From: an uncultured Bacteroidales bacterium
GTDB taxonomy: Bacteria > Bacteroidota > Bacteroidia > Bacteroidales > UBA932
Length of the DNA stretch: 39,312 nt
Assembly (NCBI GenBank): GCA_937890845.1
Contig: CALADR010000279.1
Span: 1 to 39,312 of the forward strand
Reading direction: 5' to 3'
In this document: one piece after another, positions 33,183-39,312 of the stretch
Position numbering within the stretch: the stretch's first letter is position 1
Layout of the letters: the number at the start of each line of letters is the position of its first letter
Notes under the pieces: model-generated
The model's input: the letters and a program-made list of their open reading frames with translations, nothing else
What the model was told of the DNA's origin: nothing
Databases searched by the model: none
Program-made: the position numbers and the translations under genes

Positions 33183-34211
33183 ATGAAGCAAAAGATAGAA
33201 GCTCTCCTCGCTGAAATACAGGAGCTGACCTGCAAGACACAGCAGGATATAGAAAATGCCAGAGTCCGCCTTCTCGGAAAAAAAGGCTCTATAACATCAC
33301 TTTTCGAAGAGTTCAGGACTGTACCGCCTGAAATGAAAAGGGAATTCGGGCAGAAACTAAACCAGTTGAAAAATGCAGCTGCAGCTAAAATCGAATCATT
33401 GAGAGAGACCGTAGAAGAGTCCGGAAGCAAATCAGGATCATCTTTTGACCTCACAATGCCTGGCGAGCCTCTGCAGCTTGGATCCAGACATCCGGTTTCC
33501 ATTGTCAGGGAAGAAATCATAGGTATTTTCAGAAAATTCGGGTATGACGTGGCTGAAGGTCCTGAAATCGAGGATGACTGGCATGTATTTGAGGCTCTTA
33601 ATTTCCCTCCTGAACACCCTGCAAGGGAAATGCAGGACACATTCTTCATTTCTGCAGGTCCTAAAGACCCTATACTCCTGCGCACTCACACATCCAGCGT
33701 ACAGGTAAGGGCTATGGAAAAAATGCCTCTCCCTATAAGAATAATCTGCCCTGGAAGGGTTTTCAGAAATGAAGCCATCTCTGCCAGAGCCCACTGCATA
33801 TTCCATCAGGTAGAAGGACTGTATATCGATGAAAATGTGACTTTTGCAGACCTGAAGCAGGCAATTCTTCTTTTTGCACGAGAGATGTTCGGCTCAGAAA
33901 CAAAAATAAGGATGAGACCATCATACTTCCCTTTCACTGAACCATCAGCAGAAGTTGATGTAAGCTGCAATATCTGCCATGGCAAAGGATGCAACATCTG
34001 CAAAGGAACCGGATGGCTCGAAATATTGGGATGCGGAATGGTTGACCCTAATGTCCTTGAAGCCTCAGGCATTGACAGCAAGAAATACAGCGGTTTCGCT
34101 TTCGGAATGGGAGTGGAGCGAATAGCAATGCTCAAATGGCAGGTCAAGGACCTTAGAAATTACTTTGAAAACGACTTGAGATTCCTTAAAGAATTCGAGA
34201 CATCGCTCTAA
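33183..34211 (+). CDS. pheS: Phenylalanine--tRNA ligase alpha subunit
   Basis: Catalytic subunit of the class II PheRS, which charges tRNA-Phe in an alpha2-beta2 complex. 342 residues with the N-terminal coiled coil (about 1-90), GSRHPVSIVREEI, motif 2 (GRVFRNEAISARAHCIFHQV), PSYFPFTEPSAEVDV and motif 3 (FAFGMGVERIAML). An insertion before WLEILGCGMVDPNVL carries four cysteines, C262-x2-C265-x4-C270-x2-C273, likely a zinc knuckle absent from E. coli PheS. The beta-subunit gene pheT is not adjacent: aspA follows instead. The start is the ATG at 33183, opening MKQKIEALLAEIQ. Confidence 0.97.
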   Translation: MKQKIEALLAEIQELTCKTQQDIENARVRLLGKKGSITSLFEEFRTVPPEMKREFGQKLNQLKNAAAAKIESLRETVEESGSKSGSSFDLTMPGEPLQLGSRHPVSIVREEIIGIFRKFGYDVAEGPEIEDDWHVFEALNFPPEHPAREMQDTFFISAGPKDPILLRTHTSSVQVRAMEKMPLPIRIICPGRVFRNEAISARAHCIFHQVEGLYIDENVTFADLKQAILLFAREMFGSETKIRMRPSYFPFTEPSAEVDVSCNICHGKGCNICKGTGWLEILGCGMVDPNVLEASGIDSKKYSGFAFGMGVERIAMLKWQVKDLRNYFENDLRFLKEFETSL

Positions 34212-34221
34212 CAGCGATGTC
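34199..34221 (+). terminator. Hairpin over the pheS stop codon
   Basis: GACATCGCT (34199-34207) and AGCGATGTC (34213-34221) form a 9-bp stem whose loop holds the pheS TAA. No T-tract follows, so termination is uncertain; it may protect the mRNA end. Confidence 0.4.
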
Positions 34222-34321
34222 CCGGAGACTTTAAACAAGGGAATAATTGAACTATAATCATATATGGCAGACGATCCCCGGTCCGGTCATAACTTTAAAC
34301 ACTAAAAACAACACAAATCTA

Positions 34322-35734
34322 ATGACAAGGACAGAAAGCGATCTTCTCGGCAGCGTAGAAGTGCCGGAAGAAGTCTTGTATGGAGTACAGACAATGAGAG
34401 GATTGGAGAATTTTCCAATCAGCACATTCAAACTAAGCGAGTATCCGCTTTTCATCAAAGGTCTTGCTATTGTAAAACTCGGTGCAGCCATTGCAAACCA
34501 CAAGCAAGGACTGCTTACTGACGAGCTTTTCAATGCTATTTCACAGGCCTGCAGAGAAATCATGGACGGCAAGCATCACGAATTTTTCCCTGTGGATATG
34601 ATTCAGGGAGGCGCCGGTACCACAACCAATATGAACGCCAATGAAGTGATTGCCAACAGGGCTCTTGAAATCATGGGACACAAAAGAGGCGAATACCAGT
34701 TCTGCTCTCCAAATGACCATGTAAACTGCTCTCAATCGACAAATGATGCATATCCGTCAGCCATTCATCTTGGCTTGTATGCGACACACCTTGAACTCCG
34801 CAAACATTTCATTGACCTGATCGAGTCTTTCGGGAAAAAAGCAAAAGAATTCTCCCATATCATAAAAATGGGACGTACTCAGCTTGAAGATGCTGTTCCT
34901 ATGACTCTCGGACAGACATTCCACGGCTTTGAAACTGTCCTTCAGGATGAGTTGAATAACCTTGACTGGGCTGCACAGGCATTCCTCACTATCAATATGG
35001 GAGCAACAGCTATCGGAACAGGAATATGCGCAGAGCCCGGATATGCAGAACTGTGTACAGAAGCCATCGCAGAACTCACAGGATGGAACATCAAAAAGGC
35101 TGAAGATCTAGTAGGTATAACTTCTGATACTTCATGCATGGTAGGATATGCTTCAGCAATGAAACGTATTGCATTGAAGATGAATAAGATCTGTAATGAC
35201 CTCAGACTCCTGGCATCTGGTCCGCGCTGCGGTCTCGGAGAGTTCAACCTTCCTGCCAGACAGCCTGGTTCATCAATTATGCCTGGTAAGGTAAATCCTG
35301 TGATTCCAGAGGTAATGAACCAGATTTCATACAAGGTTATCGGAAATGAACTTTGCGTATCCATGAGCGACGAAGCTGCACAGATGGAGCTAAACGCTAT
35401 GGAGCCTGTAATGGCACAGTGCTGCTTTGAGTCTGCAGACCTGCTTATGCACGGCTTCGACACTCTCCGCATACGCTGTATCGACGGAATCACTGCAAAT
35501 GAAGAGAAGTGCCGCCAGTATGTACACAACAGTATAGGTGTAGTTACAGCCCTCAACCCTATCATAGGATATAAGAATTCCACAAAGATAGCAAAAGAGG
35601 CTCTTGAAACCGGACGAGGTGTTTATGAACTCGTACTTGAGCACGGTATCCTTTCAAAGGAAGAACTTGATGAAGTACTCAAGCCTGATAATATGATCAA
35701 GCCTGTAAAGCTGAACATCAAGCCAAGAAAATAA
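34322..35734 (+). CDS. aspA: Aspartate ammonia-lyase
   Basis: Fumarase/aspartase superfamily enzyme that deaminates L-aspartate to fumarate and ammonia, feeding fumarate respiration in anaerobes. 470 residues with ESDLLGSVEVPEEVLYGVQT, GAGTTTNMNANEVIANRAL, NDHVNCSQSTNDAYPSAIH, TQLEDAVPMTLGQ and the flexible catalytic loop GSSIMPGKVNP (from residue 316, catalytic Ser S318 in SS). These fit AspA better than FumC. I chose the ATG at 34322; the frame extends back to a TTG at 34247, but that stretch (NYNHIWQTIPGPVITLN) has no family match. A TAACTTTA at 34290-34297 is a weak -7 candidate. Confidence 0.95.
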   Translation: MTRTESDLLGSVEVPEEVLYGVQTMRGLENFPISTFKLSEYPLFIKGLAIVKLGAAIANHKQGLLTDELFNAISQACREIMDGKHHEFFPVDMIQGGAGTTTNMNANEVIANRALEIMGHKRGEYQFCSPNDHVNCSQSTNDAYPSAIHLGLYATHLELRKHFIDLIESFGKKAKEFSHIIKMGRTQLEDAVPMTLGQTFHGFETVLQDELNNLDWAAQAFLTINMGATAIGTGICAEPGYAELCTEAIAELTGWNIKKAEDLVGITSDTSCMVGYASAMKRIALKMNKICNDLRLLASGPRCGLGEFNLPARQPGSSIMPGKVNPVIPEVMNQISYKVIGNELCVSMSDEAAQMELNAMEPVMAQCCFESADLLMHGFDTLRIRCIDGITANEEKCRQYVHNSIGVVTALNPIIGYKNSTKIAKEALETGRGVYELVLEHGILSKEELDEVLKPDNMIKPVKLNIKPRK

Positions 35735-35748
35735 CTCATGACTGATAA

Positions 35749-35774
35749 GGGAGACGGTGAATCACCATACTCCC
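35749..35774 (+). repeat. Hairpin directly after aspA
   Basis: GGGAG (35749-35753) pairs with CTCCC (35770-35774), and inside them GGTGA pairs with TCACC. It lies 14 nt after the aspA stop and 9 nt before the stronger terminator, so the 3' end carries two tandem hairpins. Confidence 0.45.
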
Positions 35775-35783
35775 GATCTTAAT

Positions 35784-35818
35784 GGGGGTGGGTCAAAAGT
35801 GGGACTCACCCTCTTTTT
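35784..35818 (+). terminator. Intrinsic terminator of aspA
   Basis: GGGGGTGGGTC (35784-35794) pairs with GACTCACCCTC (35803-35813) through 11 bp including two G-U pairs, followed by TTTTTA. It separates aspA from the convergent regulator gene. Confidence 0.8.
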
Positions 35819-35864
35819 ATTCATACTCCTGATGGAGCACGGTTCCGAACTTTCTTCTTTCCGC

Positions 35865-37577
35865 TCAGTCTCTCTTTTCCTCAGCCTGCCTGCGATATTG
35901 CGCCGGCGTTATACCAAAGACTTTATAGAAATTCTGATAATAGGTACTTCTGTTGGAGTAACCGGCCTCTTCAGCTATCGCATCAATGGTCCACTCCTTA
36001 TGCTCATTTATCAACTTTACAGAATACTGTATTTTCAGTTTGTTTATATAGTCGCCGAGCGACATGCCGGCAAACTGCTGGATAAGGAGCGATACCCTCG
36101 CACGGGGAATACCGCACTGTTCGGAAATTGCATCACGATTGAAATTCCGCTGCAGAAACAGAGTGTTTTCCACAATCTTCTTTTCCATTCTGACAAAATC
36201 CGCATAGTCGCTGCTGTCCCTGGTATCTGAAATCGTGGGGAACTGATAGGAGTTTTCTTTCTGGGATATCAGTTCGTCAATTTGACGTGCCGCTATCCTA
36301 TTGCGCTGCAATGTCACACGATAACGGAGCAATAAAATGACTGCGCCTATAAACATTATCAATGCAATGCCGCAAGTTGCAAAAATCAGAATTCTGACAC
36401 GCTGGGTCTCTGCCTGCGATCTGACCAAATCAAGTTCTTTTTCATTCATTTTGAATGTCAGGGCAAGTTCCTGGGCCTTATTTCTCCTTTCCCGCATAAA
36501 CAGACTGTCCTGAACCGCTGCAGCGCGCAAGGAAAGCCTGTAGGCATCTTTTGCGTCCCCTATGCCGTAGCAGGCACGCGCCCTGCCCGCAAGAATACCA
36601 TAATAATCCTCATTGATGGTATCACCCGCCTGCTGCAAGTCATACAGAGGCTGCAGATTTGCCAAAGCTTCCCTGTATTTTCCTGCCTCCAGCAAATAAT
36701 CTATGATAAAGCCCCTGCCATAAACTGTATTTCCATATTTGGTAGACATAAACTGTCTATATGCATCATGCGCCCTGTCTTTTTGGCCTAAAAGTTCAGC
36801 AGAAGACGCCTCTTTGGCATAAACGTATGCTCTCTGCTGGTCTGTAAATCCGTCCGGTGCCCCTCCAAGACGGTCTATCTTCTCTATTATGGAAAGACGC
36901 TTCCCGCTTTCCAGCAAAACTTCCTGATACCTCTTGTCAGTATAGAGGTACATTGTTTTGCTTCCGTATGCCGAAGACACGTTTGCAAGAATGCGGATAT
37001 CCTCTGAAAGACTCCCCTGGTCTATTACCTGCTGGAGATATCCATATCCTTCCTTGCTGTACCCTGTCTTAAATGAAATATCAGCTATAGTCTGCAGTAT
37101 ATGAAACTCTGCAGGCTTGTTTCCAACTTCTCTGGCCAGAGCGATTGCCTCATTTGCCAGAGATGTGGTCTGAATATAATCAGCATAATATGCTGATGCA
37201 AAAAGACAGACAGACATCGCCTGAAGTTTTAAATTCGGCTTAAGTGCAACAGAGTCACTCTCCAGAACTTTCCTTGAGTATTTTTCTCCCAAAGAAAACA
37301 TTCTTAGTTCATTATAAGCAGAAGCCCTGTACAAATCTATCTTGTATTGAGGCATCACACGCGGTGATTTGCTCTCCGCCGCATCCAAAAGGACAAGAGC
37401 CCTATCAGGATCTGAAAGAAATATTTTTCTTATATACGACTCTGTCAGCAATGAATCATCATCAGGCAAATCAGTCTGACCTACACTTCCATATACATCA
37501 AAATGACAATACAACAACAAAACAGAGAAGACCGTAAAGAATACAGAGTTTCTAAACAATGGAGATTCTATTCTCAT
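35865..37577 (-). CDS. Membrane-anchored TPR/AraC-type transcriptional regulator
   Basis: A 570-residue hybrid sensor-regulator. An N-terminal signal or anchor (SVFFTVFSVLLLYCHFDVYG) precedes a helical tetratricopeptide-like region (about 45-370, e.g. AYNELRMFSLGEKYSRKVLE, AGKYREALANLQPLYDLQ), then a transmembrane helix (about 393-417, ILIFATCGIALIMFIGAVIL). The cytoplasmic part ends in an AraC-family double helix-turn-helix (about 470-565: RDAISEQCGIPRARVSLLI and IDAIAEEAGYSNRSTYYQNF followed by FKVFGITPAQYRR-like sequence). Such proteins in Bacteroidales are thought to sense a periplasmic signal and act on DNA while membrane-bound. The likely targets are unknown; the divergent 37886-39312 genes are the nearest candidates. 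Confidence 0.88.
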   Translation of the reverse strand: MRIESPLFRNSVFFTVFSVLLLYCHFDVYGSVGQTDLPDDDSLLTESYIRKIFLSDPDRALVLLDAAESKSPRVMPQYKIDLYRASAYNELRMFSLGEKYSRKVLESDSVALKPNLKLQAMSVCLFASAYYADYIQTTSLANEAIALAREVGNKPAEFHILQTIADISFKTGYSKEGYGYLQQVIDQGSLSEDIRILANVSSAYGSKTMYLYTDKRYQEVLLESGKRLSIIEKIDRLGGAPDGFTDQQRAYVYAKEASSAELLGQKDRAHDAYRQFMSTKYGNTVYGRGFIIDYLLEAGKYREALANLQPLYDLQQAGDTINEDYYGILAGRARACYGIGDAKDAYRLSLRAAAVQDSLFMRERRNKAQELALTFKMNEKELDLVRSQAETQRVRILIFATCGIALIMFIGAVILLLRYRVTLQRNRIAARQIDELISQKENSYQFPTISDTRDSSDYADFVRMEKKIVENTLFLQRNFNRDAISEQCGIPRARVSLLIQQFAGMSLGDYINKLKIQYSVKLINEHKEWTIDAIAEEAGYSNRSTYYQNFYKVFGITPAQYRRQAEEKRD

Positions 37578-37661
37578 ACAACACAGTTATTCTTCCAAAT
37601 AGGCGTATGATTTTTCAAACGTCCTGATTCCTTCTGAAATTAAAAATCAATTTATCCGCTA

Positions 37662-37669
37662 CAAAAGTA
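37662..37669 (-). promoter_or_regulatory. -7 promoter element of the TPR/AraC regulator gene
   Basis: Minus strand TACTTTTG matches TAnnTTTG, 84 nt upstream of the ATG at 37577. No TTTG at the -33 distance, so confidence is low. Confidence 0.35.
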
Positions 37670-37834
37670 TATATTTTATTTTAAACCTAGACGATAAAAA
37701 ATATGGAAACATCTATTAACATTCGCATAATATACTGATAACAAACATATTGACAAATTCCATACAGCAAATCATACAAAATTTTTCTTGTTTTTAACTT
37801 TTTTGTACACAATATCAAACATACTGGCTGCCGC

Positions 37835-37842
37835 TATATTTG
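37835..37842 (+). promoter_or_regulatory. -7 promoter element upstream of the small membrane ORF
   Basis: TATATTTG fits TAnnTTTG and lies 43 nt before the ATG of the 46-codon ORF. The only upstream TTTG (37802-37805) is 29 nt away, too far for the usual spacing. Confidence 0.35.
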
Positions 37843-37885
37843 CTCACTAAAAAAATGAAAATCATATTTGCAAAAAATCAGAAAC

Positions 37886-38026
37886 ATGCCTAAGAAATGT
37901 AAAATATTCAACAGACTTCAGAACGAACCGACAGTCACAGTAATAGCAGTCTCGGCGCTGCTAATATCTTCCATACTTGGAGTTGTAATAATAATAAGCC
38001 TGTTGACATTGACATTCAGCATATAG
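37886..38026 (+). CDS. Candidate 46-residue single-pass membrane microprotein
   Basis: Short ORF with an ATG, a basic and polar start (MPKKCKIFNRLQNEPTVT) and one long hydrophobic helix (AVSALLISSILGVVIIISLL, then TLTFSI) running to the end. The charge pattern predicts an N-in, C-out inner-membrane peptide. It lies 43 nt after a -7 element and 38 nt before the next lipoprotein gene, so it could be the first gene of that unit. Nothing in it matches a family I know. The hydrophobic C-terminus in an otherwise AT-rich spacer is unlikely for random sequence but not proof of translation. Confidence 0.45.
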   Translation: MPKKCKIFNRLQNEPTVTVIAVSALLISSILGVVIIISLLTLTFSI

Positions 38027-38064
38027 ATCAAATAATGATAATTATATTTTAAAGTTCTTGAATT

Positions 38065-38610
38065 ATGAAAAAAACAATCGTTCGTAACATCGCATCAGTA
38101 ATGTCTGCTATTGCACTGCTGTCATTTTTCTCTTCCTGTGAAAAAGACAATAACAAGACAGATAACAACAACGACACCCAGACTGATTTGAATTCTGTAG
38201 AAAGTATCAAGACAAGCTATGCACTGGAGTTCTCTGAAGATGTCATAAAATACTATGACATAACTGTAACTTATGGAATCAACGGAAAGACTAAAAAAAC
38301 CGAATCCGTTACCAAAACCACTTGGAACGCTACAAGCACATATAACAAAGATAGCCTTCCGGAAAGTGTTTTCTGCAATGCCGTAATGACCCCAAAAGCC
38401 GACCGGCCAGCCATAGATCCTGAAACTGTATATACCATTACTAAAAACAAGAACTGCAGCGTATCTGCAACATACAAGGACGGCAGGAACTCTGAACTTA
38501 ACATATACGGCAATACATCTTCAAACCCTGTCAAGGGAACAAAGTTTGAAGAATATCTGAATAAGGGAAAGCAAATAGTGTGTGACTACTCTTATTCAAT
38601 ACAGTACTGA
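38065..38610 (+). CDS. Small lipoprotein of unknown function
   Basis: A 181-residue lipoprotein: basic start (MKKTIVRNIAS), hydrophobic core and lipobox FFSSC (Cys about residue 25), then EKDNNKTDNNNDTQTD, an Asn/Asp-rich linker with acidic residues near the Cys, compatible with surface export. The mature domain has alternating strands (YDITVTYGINGKTKKTESVT, then NCSVSATYKDGRNSELNIYG, ending VCDYSYSIQY) and looks like a small beta-sandwich. I recognise no family. The following gene, 68 nt on, encodes a similar-sized beta-rich lipoprotein, so the two may be an operon, possibly with the small membrane ORF upstream. Confidence 0.78.
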   Translation: MKKTIVRNIASVMSAIALLSFFSSCEKDNNKTDNNNDTQTDLNSVESIKTSYALEFSEDVIKYYDITVTYGINGKTKKTESVTKTTWNATSTYNKDSLPESVFCNAVMTPKADRPAIDPETVYTITKNKNCSVSATYKDGRNSELNIYGNTSSNPVKGTKFEEYLNKGKQIVCDYSYSIQY

Positions 38611-38678
38611 CACCTGTTGTAAGAACACATTTCCAGCCAATTACAATTATTTAGTACAACTCTACCTTAATCATAACT

Positions 38679-39312
38679 ATGTTTCTAAAAAAGAACATTT
38701 TTAAATATGCCGTACCGGCAGTTTTGATACTGCCTTTCTTTCAGGCATGCAAGGATGACAAAAAAAGTGATGATCTATCTACTTCAGGCTACTCCGTAGA
38801 AATTCAGGTCAATGAGATTTCCGCTACAGGAGAGAAGGATTATTTCAGGGGACTTGAACTCCTGTTCCCGCATGACAACGAACCTGGAGATACATACGTA
38901 GTAGAATGCGGAAATAAATTTTCCAAGACTTTTACATATAAAAACGTAAAAGAAGCCTTCGGAATCGTATCCACTTGCATGTTTGAAGAAAAAGCAGCTG
39001 ATGGAGATGAGTTTGACTTCGGCTATACTGTAGACTACACAGTATATCTGAAAGATAGTGACGGAAATATTATTGACACTGAATCCATACAGAAATCAGA
39101 TGAATTTACTACTGACATGTATCCTGAAAAGGAGATAGACTATACTGATTTCTATGAATATTTCCTCTATAAAGTTACCGACAAGGGACTGGAGCGTATT
39201 GAACCTGAGGTACCTTCTGCCATTGAACAAGATCTGCCTCTGACTGACGATGACAATGTCAGAATCAATGGAAATCTCCATATATATGGATCACATTCAG
39301 ATTATTCCGGAT
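38679..39312 (+). CDS. Lipoprotein of unknown function, 3'-truncated
   Basis: Open from the ATG at 38679 through the window end (211 codons, no stop seen). The N-terminus has a lipobox-like FFQAC (Cys about residue 24) followed by KDDKKSDD, which closely resembles the Lys/Asp-rich surface-export signal known from Bacteroidota lipoproteins. The mature part is acidic and beta-rich (YSVEIQVNEISATGEKDYFR, FGYTVDYTVYLKDSDGNIID) and may be a partner of the preceding lipoprotein: both start with a strand-rich domain containing YTV or DITV segments. No family recognised. The function cannot be judged without the missing end. Confidence 0.78.
   Translation, partial: MFLKKNIFKYAVPAVLILPFFQACKDDKKSDDLSTSGYSVEIQVNEISATGEKDYFRGLELLFPHDNEPGDTYVVECGNKFSKTFTYKNVKEAFGIVSTCMFEEKAADGDEFDFGYTVDYTVYLKDSDGNIIDTESIQKSDEFTTDMYPEKEIDYTDFYEYFLYKVTDKGLERIEPEVPSAIEQDLPLTDDDNVRINGNLHIYGSHSDYSG

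Larger units (their letters stand above)
37578..38064. other. Divergent intergenic region with a small ORF
   Basis: About 487 bp between the TPR/AraC regulator and the first lipoprotein. It is AT-rich and contains a minus-strand -7 box (37662-37669), a plus-strand TATATTTG (37835-37842, no good -33 box) and the 46-codon ORF listed separately. Part of it may be the regulator's binding site, but I see no clear direct repeat. Confidence 0.45.

Noticed and set aside
34247..34321. TTG start extending aspA by 25 residues
   Set aside because: The extension does not fit the aspartase family; the canonical N-terminus starts at the ATG at 34322.
35757..36230. A 157-codon plus-strand frame opposite the C-terminal part of the TPR/AraC gene
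   Set aside because: It overlaps the coding region for the AraC helix-turn-helix on the other strand, overlaps the aspA terminator and has no family resemblance.
1..39312. CRISPR array, transposase, integrase or phage genes
   Set aside because: No regularly spaced direct repeats and no recombinase or capsid-type protein are visible; the only mobile-like feature is the non-coding palindrome at 19348-19513.

Overview
The window looks like a chromosomal segment of a gut-type Bacteroidota bacterium, order Bacteroidales; I cannot name the genus. The grounds are TAnnTTTG-type -7 promoter elements, some with a TTTG about 20 nt upstream, no obvious Shine-Dalgarno leaders, and family content typical of this phylum: TonB receptor with carboxypeptidase-like N-domain, DUF4876, DUF6850, BACON, fimbrillin-like, FISUMP and DUF4886 domains, a hybrid TPR/AraC regulator, and many lipoproteins with acidic residues after the lipid-modified Cys.

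Layout. (1) 1-13149, + strand: a tight glycoside-hydrolase operon, GH3 (5'-truncated by the window edge), an FAD oxidoreductase fused to a clan GH-D hydrolase, GH2, a DUF4886-GH3 fusion and a second GH2. Most products carry export signals, so this is probably the distal half of a polysaccharide- or glycoside-utilisation locus whose SusC/SusD genes would lie upstream. (2) 13527-14351: an orphan lipoprotein. (3) 14411-16485, - strand: tRNA-Gln(UUG) with its own promoter and terminator, a YqaA-like membrane protein, TadA and an RluA-family pseudouridine synthase. (4) 16600-18748: gmd and fcl, GDP-L-fucose synthesis. (5) 18840-19513: a gamma-carbonic anhydrase-like protein preceded by a 166-bp full-length imperfect palindrome (MITE-like) that contains a consensus promoter pointing at it. 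(6) 19691-26173: TonB receptor, DUF4876 lipoprotein, DUF6850 beta-barrel and FISUMP lipoprotein. (7) 26252-30374, - strand: a BACON/LRR lipoprotein and a fimbrillin-like/FISUMP lipoprotein broken by a one-base frameshift. (8) 31011-33094: a small secreted protein overlapping an LtaS-like sulfatase-fold membrane enzyme. (9) 33183-35734: pheS and aspA. (10) 35865-37577, - strand: a membrane TPR/AraC regulator. (11) 37886-39312: a 46-codon membrane microprotein candidate and two lipoproteins, the last cut by the window end.

How it fits together. Regions 1, 6 and 7 are accessory envelope and nutrient-capture functions; regions 3, 4, 8 and 9 are mostly housekeeping or envelope genes. The least ordinary items are the FAD/GH-D fusion, the DUF4886 domain that seems to have lost its nucleophile block, the palindromic element upstream of the carbonic anhydrase gene, the frameshifted surface lipoprotein and the 46-residue membrane peptide. 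There is no CRISPR array, transposase or phage gene in the window.
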